In this document: positions 1 through 13,347 of the stretch, piece by piece | Layout: every line of letters begins with the position of its first letter | Numbering within the stretch: position 1 is the first letter of the stretch | Assembly (NCBI GenBank): GCA_947561585.1 | Contig: CANNZV010000338.1 | Location: 273,417 to 337,416, forward strand | Source of the DNA: Caprella mutica | Taxonomy: Eukaryota; Arthropoda; Malacostraca; Amphipoda; Caprellidae | DNA: 64,000 nt | Direction: 5' to 3' | Notes under the pieces: model-generated | The model's input: the letters and a program-made list of their open reading frames with translations, nothing else | What the model was told of the DNA's origin: nothing | Database searches by the model: none | Position numbers and translations under genes: made by a program

Positions 1-33
1 ACAAATTCACCCCTAAATTTGAACAAACAAAAG

Positions 34-592
34 GAGTTACCTAGCCAAGTTACCACAACTAACTAATAGAAGATACCTAGCCAAGTTAGTACAATTAACT
101 TATAGAAGATACCTAGCCAAGTTACTACAACTAAATAATAGAAGATACCTAGCCAAGTTAGTACAACTAACTAATAGAAGATACCTAACCAAGTTAGTAC
201 AACTAACTAATAGAAGATACCTAGCCAAGTTAGTACAATTAACTAATAGAAGATACCTAGCCAAGTTAGTACAACTAACTAATAGAAGATACCTAGTCAA
301 GTTAGTACAATTAACTAATAGATGATAACTAGCCAAGTTAGTACAACTAACTAATAGAAGATACCTAACCAAGTTACTACAACTAACTAATAGAAGATAC
401 CTAGCCAAGTTACTACAACTAACTAATAGAAGATACCTAGCCAAGTTACTACAACTAACTAATAGAAGATACCTAACCAAGTTACTACAACTAACTAATA
501 GAAGATACCTTGCCATGTTAGTACAATTAACTAATAGAAGATACCTTACCAAGTTAGTACAACTAACTAATAGGAGATATCTAAATAACCTC
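34..592. repeat. 36-bp minisatellite, about 15 copies
   Basis: A head-to-tail array with a 36-bp period. Each unit carries CTAGCCAAGTTA, then TACAACTAACTAATAG, then AAGATAC. Point variants (GTAC or CTAC after the GTTA, CTAACC for CTAGCC) are spread across copies. Because 36 is a multiple of three, the minus strand stays open as a 12-residue repeat (ARYLLLVSCSNL-like). I read that as an arithmetic by-product, since it has no flanking coding sequence. Confidence 0.95.
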
Positions 593-732
593 TACGTCAA
601 ACAAATTGAAAGAAGATACATACAAGTAACTAGAAAAAGATACCTAACTCAGTTACTAAAACTAACTAACTAACTTAAACAAGATACCTTACCAACTAAC
701 TACGTAAGTAACCTAAAAAAGATACCTAGGTT
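593..732. repeat. Decayed tail of the 36-bp array
   Basis: AAGATACCTA-like and CTAACTAACTA-like fragments recur at irregular spacing up to about 732 (GATACATACAAG, GATACCTAACTCAG, GATACCTTACC, GATACCTAGG). This is the diverged edge of the array, where homogenisation has stopped. Confidence 0.7.
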
Positions 733-1372
733 CTCTCAGCTACCCGGGCCAGGCTACCCATTACCTGGGCCTTATTACAAGCATTTTTGAGAAGTTTTTA
801 TCGCAAAGCACCGGAGCGTATCCAGCGAAAAGATTTATAAATGCTAAATTGTCTATAACATTAAATTCCTCCCTGTTTATTTCTAAGCGAAATGTGTATT
901 TTTTTGTAGGTAAATATTTGCATAATCTTTCATATCTCATGTATTCTTCAAGTTTAAACGCAGTTTCACTTTAAATTCCATGGTGTAAATATATGTTTAT
1001 TTATTGTTAGAAATTCAAAGGTGCTACAGAGACATGATAGATTTATTGCTCAGATTAAAGGTTTAAATCTAAATGCATTCTGTTTAATAACCCTTACTTA
1101 CAAAGCTGAATAGCATCACTAAATGCATTTTTAGATATTATTGCAATTAATATATATTAGCAGACGTTAACGTCACTAATTAAAATAAAATTTCTCCACG
1201 TGAAATTTCTTCCTTTTTATATTTTTTTTCTATCTATTCTACCTATTATGTGCCTATTAACTTTTTTCTCCATAATTATTCGCTAGCAGGAAAATAGACT
1301 TGCGTGTCAGAAGATGGAATATTTTCATTTTTTTTTGTTGCTCACAGATATGAAATGTTCTTTTTTTTTCAG

Positions 1373-1417
1373 CAGTGGTCTCGACTCAAAGAATGTTGAT
1401 AACTTGAAGAAATAAAC
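1373..1417 (+). other. Candidate 45-nt mini-exon (UTR or non-coding)
   Basis: A strong-looking acceptor (TTCTTTTTTTTTCAG, ending at 1372) is followed 45 nt later by the donor sequence GTAAGTTT starting at 1418. The enclosed segment has a stop in all three plus frames, so it could only be a UTR exon, a non-coding RNA exon or the 3' end of a coding exon. T-rich acceptor-like strings are common in AT-rich DNA, so chance is a real alternative. No neighbouring exon was identified. Confidence 0.2.
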
Positions 1418-3184
1418 GTAAGTTTACTATGATTTTTCAATAGTAGGGCAATATTCTATAACTCGTTACAATGAAACTAGGTAGTAGGATAAATCTAGGA
1501 GAGTTTGAAGAGCATAATACAATGTTTTGATCACATTTGATATGAATGACAGGAAAAAGTGTTTATTAAATGATCAGTCTTAGATTTACCAATTCATTGG
1601 TATAGGTATTTTACTCCAAACTAACTAAGTACAAAAATATCACTAAAACTAATATACAAACTGCTATTTTAATTCAGTTATTGGTATATTACTGCAAATT
1701 TCGGACAAATTTAAACCATTCCAGCCTATTACGTGCAATACCACCATCCTGACGTCAAGATCCATACCTCAAAGTTGCCATTTATAGACACAATGATGTA
1801 GCATAAATATAGAACCGCCGTCTGAACATGTCTTATGGGCCTGATTATCAGGCAATATCAGTCTCTAGCCACCCATTACGGTGCTCATATCAGACCATAA
1901 TTGTGGACTGAGCTGCTTCACAGTAACGTAATTTGGCTATCATTAGATGTTCTAGCTACGAAGTTTGTAGAAAAATGGCAACAAGCTTAAAATGTCGACT
2001 GTGATATACTCTAATTAAATTGAAAAAGTACTCGCTAACCTGATTCAACTATTGGACATTTGGTAAGCTGTTACTAAACTATATAAACTTTCACGCAATT
2101 GCAGTTTTATTATTAATTCTGATAAAGAAAATTAAAATGGAGAATTTTATTATGAAAAATATCTCAACTTAATTCTCGACGAAAAAATCGAAAAATAGTT
2201 TGAAAAAATCTTCTTATTATTGTTCTGTACTCATAAAACTAACTGCCAACATTATTTTTTGTTCTATAAATATATACATTTACCAATGTAGTTTTTTGCC
2301 AATAAAGGATGCGTAGCAAACCACATTGCAAAATTTCCGATTATTGGTCTTCGTGTATTCAATTTGGGGATAATTTTAATATCGACACACTATAATTTGG
2401 TGATTTTCGCTCATAGAGCACATGCAGAATATTTCTTCGGCAACATCTGGTAACTGTCGGTATTACATCAACTGTCAATAAATAATACAAATATCTGGTA
2501 AATATTGTGGTCAAAGTAATTCTTGTCTCCATTATTCATTTACTTAGTAATTTGCATGTGCATTAAATTATATACTTATTGCCACTTTTCGTAATTAGAG
2601 ATTTTATCTTTTATATACCATATTGTCTAATGCTTTGGTTGTTTAAAAAAACTTTAGATGATCTATTATACAATATAATACAGTACAATTAAGATGATAA
2701 CTGTCTCCTATTCTTCTATATTTAGTGATTAATGTTACTCGTTATTCTCCTCAGATCCACCGCTTCTAATTAAGTCTTCCTTAATGATGTCCTAATAGAA
2801 ACTCTCGAATTATGACGGTAGCTTCTATAAATATTTTATTAGGTACCATATGCTGTAGCTTTTTGGCTAAAAAGGAAGTTACTTGGAACCTTATGAATCG
2901 CTTCAAATTCTAATATTTGGATAGGGTTTGAAATGAAATTATTAAAATGGGGTTGTTGATGTAGAATATGAGCATTTATAATGTGATACATATAATATAA
3001 AGATTGCAGACATCATAACAATAGGAAATCCTTTGTATATAATTCAAAATACGGGCAGTTTCTTTGGCCATATCTATAATTACGGATGTTTTTGAAGCAA
3101 TAGTAGATTGCTGATACTATCATTAATAGAACTTATTATTCTATTTAATATTATAAAAGCACATTGAATCCAATAACAGATCCT

Positions 3185-3197
3185 CCCCCCCCCCCCC
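3185..3197. repeat. Poly-C tract (13 C)
   Basis: Thirteen consecutive C residues in an otherwise AT-rich context. A similar C run occurs near 38,503-38,514. Such tracts are length-unstable and prone to assembly error. Confidence 0.9.
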
Positions 3198-4253
3198 AGC
3201 CATTTCGTAACTAATGCACCCAAGCCATTCTAACTGATATCCCAAGCACACGAAAAACACAACCCGTTGCAGGTTCTACTATAAATAGCTCAAGTGAAAA
3301 AGCTGGTGTGTTATTTTACGATGGTGTAATTGCATTTACATGACTTTTATCCGTTGCGTGTTGTAAAACATTTGAAAGTCTTCAAGTAATTTTATTACAA
3401 AATAAAATTCAGGGAAAGAGTTTCTCGCCCACGTTTAGATTTGTGGCTTTCAAATTGATTTGAAACTTGCCGCTAAGTGGCTTATAAATCGGAAATGATC
3501 TGTGTTTGTTTCGATGATTTGGACACGTGAGTAAAATAGATATCCTAAAAATATCTCTTTCTATTTTTAGCACAATTATCATCATGTATTCTGATGTTGC
3601 TGATTCTATTAATAAAATTTGGAGAGAACATACCTAGTCGGTGAAGGTAACTGAAGTAGAAACTATAATTACTGTAATTAATTACGGTACGTGAAGAGTT
3701 ATCAGGAATGATCTACACAATCACCTTAAATTATGGTCATATGCTTGTAATAAAGGAACAAATTATATAATAATTAAAAAAAAAATTACAAACACCAAGC
3801 ACAAATTTGAAATAATTTTTTTTTCACGTTTACAGATCAAGGGTTACAATGAACAAAATTCTCTTGATAAAATCAAAGAAGTTATATAAGTTCTAGATAA
3901 ATTTGATGATAAAGTTGTTTGTATTATATAGTAAATTACAGATACTTCAAAAGATACAAAGTATTAAATAATGATACAGCACGAATATAAGGTATTCACC
4001 AGCTGGAATAGGGGATCAGAAACCATTATCAACATAACGATCGTTAAATGAATATCCACCGCAAAACTGCGAAGACGTACTACGATCACGCTAGAAACCC
4101 GTTGAAAACATCACTATATGAAATTTGAGCAAGAACAAGCGGTTAAAAATAAAGTTTCCTATGAAGTGTGACCCTTACTTGCAATAATGTACATATTCTA
4201 AGAAAATAAAGACGATTTCTAGTTTTCTTGGACTAACAATGAAGATTTAATGA

Positions 4254-4490
4254 TTGTATGGGTATGTGGAGAGTTTTACAGTTTTTCTAACTGTTGAGCA
4301 AGCAGATGCTTTCAGACACGAAAGATGGCATGCTTTGCGCAGAAAAATTTCCGCCCAGTCCACCGCACGAGATGATGATAGTCATGAGGACTATCTTATG
4401 AGCCTATCTTATCGTCTGCATCTAAAAGATAACGGCTTCGGCTGGAGACACAGACACGATAAAAAGTACAATCTTGTACACACTCACTAA
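4254..4490 (+). CDS. Unrecognised 78-codon ORF, possible exon
   Basis: An open frame of 78 residues in a locally GC-richer patch, using alternative start TTG or, if it is an exon, no start at all. It is rich in charged residues and His (RHERWHALRRK, DDDSHEDY, WRHRHDKKY), unlike the I/N/F/Y-rich translations of the surrounding DNA. I recognise no domain, signal peptide or membrane segment. GTTTTACAG near 4280 could act as a splice acceptor inside it. It may equally be chance or a relic of a mobile element, since a Tc1-like remnant starts 460 bp downstream. Confidence 0.15.
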   Translation: MYGYVESFTVFLTVEQADAFRHERWHALRRKISAQSTARDDDSHEDYLMSLSYRLHLKDNGFGWRHRHDKKYNLVHTH

Positions 4491-4956
4491 ACTCTCAGTT
4501 TATAGTCATCTAACACTCTGCTGCGACTTCTTGAAAAGAAGTGACGTAAGATGCAAATAGCGGTCCTACTTTCCACTCAGGGGAAATGGCTGGATAATTC
4601 TGAGAATGTTCAGGCCAAGACCCAGTTGGTGTTTACGAGGCATTTCGCAGATGCAATCTCTTCGTGTTATTTGGTAGGCCATTAAAAGTCTGGCCAATGT
4701 TCATTAGGCGATATGATTCCTAGAAAGCATTGCTAGACACGCTATACCACGGGAAAATGGTACCTAGGGCCTCACGCTGTAAACCTGTCACTATTATTGT
4801 TCTAAATACGATGCAACATTGGCGCTTTCATGGTAGGAAGAAAGTGTTTTATAAAGTACTGCTATCTAAGCTTTTACTAATGGAGAATGGTAGAGATAGA
4901 GATGAACGTGTACAGTCTATATACTTTATACATTGTCAGTCGGGGAGTTATCTTCA

Positions 4957-5139
4957 GAGGGTGGACAAAAAAACAATGGAAACAACTTGCAGCTGTTCCG
5001 TTTTATCCAGATTTGTAGAACTCCTGACAGACATCTTTGTGGAAACTGGGTTCTGTACTTGTTCATCGAGTACTGAAGAGATTTTAGTAGCCGTGGTCTT
5101 GCGAGCACTTTTAATGATTTGACATCTTTGAAAGACCAT
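4957..5139 (-). pseudogene. Tc1-like transposase DNA-binding fragment
   Basis: The minus strand reads about 60 codons, including ARKTTATKISSVLDEQVQNP followed by VSTKMSVRSS. This follows the pattern of the second helix-turn-helix of Tc1-family transposases, where a positively charged start, an amphipathic helix and a (P)VS-x-x-T-V-R-R-like recognition helix precede the catalytic domain. The frame then runs straight into the terminal inverted repeat (the last residues, about VFLSTL, are translated TIR) and stops. The catalytic DDE/D core is therefore absent, presumably through internal deletion. The family assignment comes from motif resemblance only. Confidence 0.5.
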
Positions 5140-5153
5140 TTTTATAAGGTTGT

Positions 5154-5219
5154 ATAATAATAAATCTGTATAATAATATACTCATCTAGACCAATAATAA
5201 TAAATCTGTATAATAATAT
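5154..5219. repeat. 40-bp duplication inside the Tc1-like remnant
   Basis: TAAATCTGTATAATAATAT occurs at 5161 and again at 5201, each preceded by AATAA. This is a two-copy tandem duplication with a 40-bp period, absent from copy B. Confidence 0.8.
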
Positions 5220-5332
5220 GCCAATATACAAAAAAACACATTAAAATGTTAACATTTTCTGTCTAAATACATCCAGAGATTACGATACTAAAATGTTAGG
5301 TACCTTAATCTTTTTAAATTTATTTTTGAAGA

Positions 5333-8045
5333 ATATTGATAGCATATTTGAAATTTGGTACTGGTAGCGATATCTGTTTGACCTGTAAACCCTATATACC
5401 AGAGGAGCAGATGATTGCACTCATCTTAGCTGTGTGAGGGCCACTGTTTTGTTATGAGAAGAGTGGGTCATTATGTGCCAATTATAAGACAATGTATGAG
5501 ATAATTGATTGGAAACACGCAATCGAACACTTCTTCTGTTTCGTCAAAACTAATTTTCTTAATAACAGGGAGAGTATGTGATTGGAATCGCAATTTGCGG
5601 TATAGAAAGAACGCCTCCATTTCAACATACTTAATTAGCTACCCGTCAACAAATTCATCATCAAATTAGCATTAGATATTCATATATTATTATGGCTTGG
5701 AAATTGCATTTTGATTACACTAGACATCAAAAATAGAGATCTTAATTCAATAAAATGCTACGTACTCCCAATAATCTACAATGTAGAATGATGATATCTA
5801 ATACAAATCTACAAACAATTCATAAGGTTGAAGTCTCCTTTAGAAAACATTTTCACGACGACATAAAACTCGTGTTTTTCGCAGAAGTCACAGTAGAATT
5901 AGAGTCGTATCTACCACACAAAATTACTGCTTTCGACAAATAGTGGACAAAAGATTCCTATCGAAAATTGAAGAGTTTTTGACTCCCTGCAATCAAGCTT
6001 TCAAATAAGTACGTACAGTCAGAGAAGTTCGTGAGTGCGGTTGACGCGGTCCTACTTTTTATTGTAGACCTGATGAGTAAATTGGTAGCAATTTGCAGAC
6101 AGTTCTGATTATCTGATTATTGGCAAAGGGAAGATAACGGTGATGATACCACAAGAAAGAAAGTCTTCGGATGACTCTTACTATCCTTTCAAAAATACTA
6201 TTTGGAGAAGAAAGAAAACCTTTTGAGAAATATTAGAACCAAGTTAGTTTTGGGATGATTTCTTTCGCACCTAGTTTCCATATAAACAAGAACATTGCTA
6301 GGTTTACTAGGCTACTGCTTATCAAAGTTTATCTGTTTAATATGGAAGAAAAGCTGTTCTTGCTAGTCTAGTAACTCAGATATTCAATATCCAATAAATC
6401 TTAAAAACCGTTTCATCGGGGTTTCATGATTGTAGTCAATAAATTTCTCCGATAAACTAACAGTATTATCTCTCATTCTCAAGCGTAAAGAATCTGCATC
6501 ATTTTGGATATTTATGTTGATTGAAATTGGGATAAATTGGAAACTTTTCCCTGATTACATCCCTGATAATGTTTACTTTATTGACCAATTAGTGGCGAAT
6601 AAAAGCGATAAGAAGTGCCATAAATCCGACAAAAAGTTCGTTCAAACATCTCAAGGATGAGGATAGCCTCGATATCCCTCCGAACATTGATCTAGTGAAG
6701 CATTTGCATATGTTGAAATTATCATTCATTTTCCGATCGGCATATTAAAGGACTTCGCAATTTACTTATTGATAGGTAACACTTACTGAATTATCATATT
6801 GATAATATTTTACCTCGAATAAATCTAGGAAATATGTTTTTAGGATTCTTAAAGTTGATGTCATTGGTCGTAGTTAGCAACAGATGTATTTGAATAATTT
6901 AAAAATATTTGACTTATACATTCAATGTTGATACATTTTTATAGCTTCCGTAAATAGACAAAGTTGTGTTTTATACATATATTTATTATAATTTCATATT
7001 TCGTAAGGTGAAACTGAGGTATGAGAGTTACCAAACAACTTATGCTTACCAGTACACTAGATTTTTTCTAAATGTTCTATTTTTCCTATAACATTAAATT
7101 CTAGAAGACGATAAAAGCAAAAATCCATATGCCCACCAATTCCCATTGCCATTTCAAAAATAGAAGCTTCACCAATAAAAATACTGTACGGAGTGAAGAT
7201 AGGCAACAAAAAGAAATGAGAGAAGCAAATAAAGAAGGCAAACAGATCCACACCCGATTGTCAAAATGCAAAGTCATTTCTGTTTACACACAAGAAACAA
7301 AACTACTTTTTATAGCAGCTTTAACAGGAACTCTTTTCTCTGTTCCTTAGGAAAGACAAGTCAGTTAACACCTTCCAGCTTCTGAATTGTCCCGAATAAC
7401 AAACTTCTGGTTCCGGTAAAACGGGTATTTCCTTTGAATAAAATTACCTAGATTTTGAGTTATTGTAGGTTTACTGAAGACTGAGAAGAAGCCTTACAAA
7501 TCTTTTAAAGTACCATCATTACTATCACTGGTAACATCCTTTATAGTCATACGAATAGCATAAGTTCAAAGTTAGGCATCGTACTTATTGTTGATTTAAT
7601 GTGGTGGTCGCTTAAGAGCACTTGAAGAATCGTGCCAAATTCGTCTGCAACTCGAAATTCATATATTTTGTTCCATAATGAAATTGAAAGTTGTTGTTTT
7701 TATATTACAGATTACAGAATAGAATAATTTATCTCATTCTAGTGCTGAATTTAAAACAAAATTATATATCAATTAATTAAGGAGACTGCAATGAGCGTCT
7801 ACTACCGATCTTCAGAATACGGCTGGAAACGTCATAGCGAAATAGGAATAAGTCAACGAACTCTATTGAAAATAGAAATTAGTTTCACACAATTTGTTTC
7901 ATATCATTGCTATGTCAAAAATACAAAAGGCTCAAATTTTATGTTTAATTATCAATAAAATTAATATTTCAATACTGGAATTTTTGTTCCAGTAGCCAAT
8001 AGCAGTATTTAAAAAAACATTAAGTTTTCTATTCAAACTAAGTAA
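5333..8045. other. AT-rich non-coding stretch
   Basis: Only short ORFs with AT-biased residue use. One frame at about 6587-6748 (plus) is protein-like for about 50 codons (contains FKHLKDEDSLDIPPNIDLVK), but I recognise no family. A small 8-bp-arm hairpin, TACTGGAA/TTCCAGTA, lies near 7974-7996. Confidence 0.5.
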
Positions 8046-8392
8046 CACGGTACACTGAAAAGATCCTTCCTAGCCACTACACGGTACACTGAAAAGATCC
8101 TTCCTAGCCACTACACGGTACACTGAAAAGATCCTTCCTAGCCACTACACGGTACACTGAAAAGATCCTTTCTACAGCCACTACACGGCACACTGAAAAG
8201 ATTCTTTCTAGCCACTACACGGTACACTGAAAAGATCCTTCTTAGCCGCTACACGGTACACTGAAAAGATCCTTCTTAGCCACTACACGGTACACTGAAA
8301 AGATCCTTCCTAGCCACTACACGGTACACTGTAAAGATCTTTCCTAGCCACTACACGGCACACTGAAAAGATCCTCCCTAGCCCCTACACAG
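8046..8392. repeat. 34-bp minisatellite, about 10 copies
   Basis: Units start CACGGTACACTGAAAAGATC and continue CTTCCTAGCCACTA, with copies starting at 8046, 8080, 8114, 8148, 8184, 8218, 8252, 8286, 8320 and 8354. One unit carries a 2-bp insertion (TTTCTACAGCC). Copies are nearly identical, which suggests recent expansion. Confidence 0.95.
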
Positions 8393-11300
8393 TATCGAAA
8401 ACTAAATATCTTTTAACTTGTTATCTGCTACTGTGTCATATCGGCTTTTGAGTATTTACCTATAGTTTTATAGAGTCTAATGCTAAACCTAATGGTTTTG
8501 CATTATTTTTATATAGTAGTTTATCTTCTATAGTAACTTTCCAGAGAGGTATTTCAAGTGGTAATTCTTTATTCCCGGCATAGTTTTAATGCTCAACCTT
8601 TAGACAGGTGAAAGACGTTTTGACCTTCCTGTGAAAGGCGTGAAAAATGTATAATAACGTAGAGAAATCAATCTGGATACATGCAATAGTATGATTAGGT
8701 TCTCCATGCCATCTTGTAAAAAGAAAACCAAATGCTGAATCTCAATTTGGAAATTAAATATTGGACATGTCTACACTTCTAAAATCAAACAGTCATATTA
8801 TGGAAATGAAAGTGAGTTCAAAATGTATGTTCGTCTGCCTGCTTGCAATATTCTTATCATGACCTTACATAATTATTGTGAAGGCAATTCTGAATTATAG
8901 ACACAGCACTTATTCTAGTAATCAGTTGCGCAAGCTCAATTATCTCACAGAAATTAAAATTTTACAAAATTCACATGTCTTAATATTTTGAGAGATGGAA
9001 GTTGGTGATAAGATTTAAAACACACAAAATTGGGCTATAAAGATGTCTATAATAATGCATATACTAAACACACCATGGAAATAAGAAATGGTGATAAGAT
9101 CTACTAAATTCTTATTGCAAAGTAAACTCGGCATGCTAAGATAATGTATGAAATGGTGAAGTGAGAAATGTATTTAACATCATATAATGGGAGTCTGGTA
9201 TGTATTTATCTTAGGACCAAACCCAGAAAAAAAGAATAATTCAGATCTTCAAGAATATCATCTGGATGGAGTTTATTTCCGCTGTAAAAGTATGTCTCAT
9301 AAATAGAAGCTAAATATAGGAGTAAAAGCACTACCGCATGTCCAACTTACCTTATTTATTTCCAGATAAAAAGACTATAATTCCAGGTCATTCTTTGTTC
9401 AAATAATTCTCGAACACCTACACAGAAATATTGAACAAGGGTCGCTATATACTGATTAAAAGATTTTTAAAATGTAACCCTAGATTGTAAATATTGAGCG
9501 TAAGGTAGAATTAAAGATATCATTATATATTAATAGCTGTCGTCCAGATATGAATTATGTCAGGGCTATCGAAGATTAAGAGGGGACAGCTTTCAATCCT
9601 CCCACCTAAAATCTCTGGGCATATTTTATACAAATATATATATATTTGAAATTCGAATAGGAATCTTATTAGACGCGGACCTAAACTTCACTAAATGATG
9701 GAAATTTACCCTGAAAACGTTTTCTCTCCCAAACATACAATTGATTATCACTGATTAGAATCTTTATATTATTGTTTTTTTTTCGATAACTCTTACATTC
9801 CATAAGTATTTAAAGGTTATCTTAACCCTTACAATTTCAGCCTATAAACATAATTGGGCAATGATGCTTAGTTGCAGAGACCCTATAATTCCAAGACTCG
9901 ACTACCTTAATAAAACTACAAGGCAGCTCCTATAATTCACACCTATAACTAATATTTATGGAACACTTAGTACTACTCAAGCAACCAGAAATGTAAGGAA
10001 ACGTACAAAGTGAACTCTGAAGAAAAGGGGTGCAGCTTACTTAATTATTTGGGTCCTAGAGAGTCATATGAAACTTGGACCCATCTGACGCCATTGTATG
10101 AATATTTTAATGGGTGTAGAGAGTTGGAATTAACAATAATTATATGGTGTGGATGAACAAAAACCCTTTAGTAACTATTGACCCTATCCACATTAGTAAC
10201 TATCCCTATTCACTAACAGCAATAATTAATCAGGATACAAAAAATAATCAACGTATACTTTTAAATCTTCTATTCTGTTAAAACAACAAAAAATCAATTT
10301 TAATACTCAAAAAAAAGTCACAATTTTAAACTTTTTAAATGAGATACGAAAAAATATTAATTGTGCTTTTTTAAATGTACATTTTGTTTACCGTATATGA
10401 ATATTTAGTTATTAACATTTAAAATATTTAATTGATGTAAATTTATTCAAATGAATTGAGAAAAGTTTAATTCGAACAAAATTATTTTTTAATTAAATTG
10501 ATTTTTGTTTTTGATGGAAAATTATTGTCTTTAAAAAAAATAATAAAAAAATTGAAGGGAGAGTTTTAAAAACGTAGATTTGTTCAGCATATTGTAATTT
10601 GGATAGCAAATACATGTACATATGTCTATAGATGAATATCTATCTATATGGGATCAAGGATTATATATAAATTATGCTTTATAATATAATACTTTTTACT
10701 TATTACTTACGGCATCCAAAAGTAATTGCAGTCTTCATAATAAACAAAGAATTTCTTACCTGCGAAAAAAGAGATATTACATTAAATAACAATAATGAAC
10801 ATTTTGAAGAAGTTAAAAAAAAATTATAAGTAAAAATATATGAAAAAGTAAATATACATAAAACTTTTGAAAATATAATTAATAAAAAATTAAAAAATTG
10901 TGAAAAATTATAAACAGCTTTTGGAAAAAATTATAAATTTTTTGAAAAAAATATGATTTTTTTTTTCATTTTTTTTAATGGAAACATTTGCATTATTTAA
11001 ATTGTCATGGATATAAATAATTATAAATTAATAACTATGGATACTATTAAGCGTGCATGTAAATATACGTATACAGTGTTATGAACTATTTCCTTAGTTT
11101 AATAAAAAAGAAACATTAATTATGCCAACCTGTACTTTTTTTACCCTGACTCAGCAGAAATAAGTAAACCATATTTTCTAATTTCGAGAGAAGTTTTCCA
11201 CGTGTCTATTTATCTTAGCCAAATCAGCGCCACATTGAAAAAAGTCATGATTACACATTTCAAACCTATAATTTACAGTCTCTACTATAATAATTCTATG

Positions 11301-13347
11301 GTTTGTTTATAGGGCCTGGAGATCTTTCATAGGTAGCATAAAAAGTATAGGTTTAAGTGCGTAACCGAGGTATATCATCATACTATAGGTATAATGAAAT
11401 CAAAATTATACTATAGGTATAATGAAAAAATTATTTAATATATTGCCTACGCTTAAATTAATTAAAAACAATTAACTATGTATTTATCTAAATAAATTAG
11501 AGATAGTTTTTATTGATCAAAAATATAATGAAACAGTTTTTCTAAAATATTTGTTGAAATAATTTTTTTTTCAAATGACAAGTAAATTGGAAGGGAAATA
11601 AAAGATATACAAAGGACTTTGAAGTAGTTTAACTTCATTTATTGGAAACAAATTGTAATTCATTGTACCTATATTTCCTTGTTAGAGGAAAATGAAGAGT
11701 TAGTTAGCAATAAAGGATAAGACTTATTAATTTAACTATGCGTATAACCAGTGTACTAATAATCTTCAAAAACTGCTGTAAGTGAAGATGAAAATTATAA
11801 ATAATTTATATTCTTTAAAAAAACTCAACATTTAGACTTTGTATAATTATTGACTTTAGTTTTTACTTTTGAGAAAAAAGTAATTAAGTTGAATCAGTAT
11901 ACATCTATTTATAATACGTTCTTGCATTTGAATATTATATTAAACACATTATATTAATTGAAAATGCAATGGATGAACAACAGGTATAATATACAACTAG
12001 TTGAAAAAAAATATGCATCAAATCCGTTAATTTTTTATATTTTAAATACTTCAATAATGGATATTTAATTTTACACTGATAAAAATAATCATATACATTT
12101 CCAATTACGTTATTTATTAGGAATTTTTAATATATTAAAATATATTATTATGTTGATGAATACTTGATAAAAAAATCGAATTTGAAATATCAAAGTGCAA
12201 AAGCGAATTTAAGGATGGTCAAAACTAAAATTTATTTATCACCAACGTTCTAAAAGCTATTGCAAATATTTTGCAACATCTAAATGTCATCTTGAACATT
12301 AAGTTTAATGATCAATTGTAAGCTTAATCGATGTTAAATATGAAGAACTAAACAATTAACATAATTAATTCCTTGTTATCCTTATTCACATTTCAACACA
12401 AGTTGAAATTATTTACTGAAAAAAACAGCGAAAAGTTGAAAATTGGTGGAAAGAGTCTTGGTTAAACTAGTGATTAGTTAAACAATTAGATGTTAAATAG
12501 TTTTTTAAACAGTAATTATTTAAAAGTTACTTGAATATGCCTTACTTAAACAGTGATTAGTTGAAAGTAATGTTAAAAACGTCTAACTAAAACAATGGTA
12601 ATTTTAAATCAAGTTAAATATGCCTTTTATAAAAACAGTGTTTAGTTTAGGTTATACAATTTAACATCATGAAGTATTATATCCCATATATTATGTACAG
12701 AAATCAATAAAAAATATTACAAAATGTAATACATATCCATGACTCAATCAACCATGGAATTATGTCCGAGGAAATGTTTAATAATAATTAGCTGTAGCGT
12801 TTAAATATTACATCTTAAAGGAACATGTATTGTATAATGCATTTATCCATTAAATAGAGTACACTATAAATATACATATAAACATGTAAATGATTAAACT
12901 ATTACATTTAACGACGACAACAAGGGATTTTAATTGAATACATTTTAACAAGCTAAATAGAATTAATAGTTAATAATTGTGAAGAAACAGTAAAAAGAGA
13001 AATATATTTATTTCTAAAATTATTTATTTATATAAATATTGTCCACTTTTTTAAATTTCAATTATCCAAATATAAAAAGAAGAATAAATTTTTTCGTTTT
13101 TTAAATTTTTGTAGCAAAATCAAAACGCGTATATGACCCGTTTTTTTTAACCAAAAATGTTTAGTTCGAAATTTAGTTCACTAAACTTTGTAATTTATTT
13201 TTAATTATGTTTCCAATAACATAATCATTACTATTCTATTAATTCACGCATTACTCAGCATTATATGGAAACGAATCAGTTACCAAATGAGAATTGAAAA
13301 ATGAATGGAAGTTTTAATAGGTTTCTAATAAAGATGAATTAAAATAT
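8393..13347. other. Very AT-rich non-coding block
   Basis: No credible coding sequence. From about 10,200 to 13,300 the DNA is extremely AT-rich, with long A and T runs. A 20-bp direct repeat (ATACTATAGGTATAATGAAA) occurs at about 11,380 and 11,408. A repeat motif shared with 16.6-16.9 kb lies at 9565-9590 (GAAGATTAAGAGGGGAC). Confidence 0.6.
12455..12655. repeat. Degenerate long-unit repeats
   Basis: AACAGTGATTAGTT-like and TTGAATATGCCTTACTTA-like blocks recur at about 12,465, 12,530-12,560 and 12,620-12,650, with considerable divergence. This is an old, decayed tandem duplication with unclear unit length. Confidence 0.4.

Larger units (their letters stand above)
733..4250. other. AT-rich non-coding stretch
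   Basis: No ORF of note. A candidate mini-exon lies at 1373-1417 and a run of 13 C residues at 3185-3197. Otherwise I see only AT-rich DNA with short homopolymer runs. Confidence 0.6.
4951..5332. mobile_element. Tc1/mariner-like remnant, copy A
   Basis: After a TA dinucleotide (4949-4950) the sequence reads TCTTCAGAGGGTGGACAAAA, a Tc1-type terminal inverted repeat (CAG, GGACAAAAAA, ATGG). The block ATGGAAACAACTTGCAG and the following segment around AGATTTGTAGAACTCCTGAC match copy B at 32,528. Toward the right end ATAAGGTT, AGATTACGA and AAAATGTTAGGT recur in the same order in copy B. The right terminus here is decayed, so the end coordinate is approximate. The element is internally deleted and holds a transposase fragment on the minus strand. 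Confidence 0.65.

Noticed and set aside
100..552. 150-codon minus ORF with 12-residue repeat
   Set aside because: Produced by the 36-bp period; no non-repeat coding sequence at either end.
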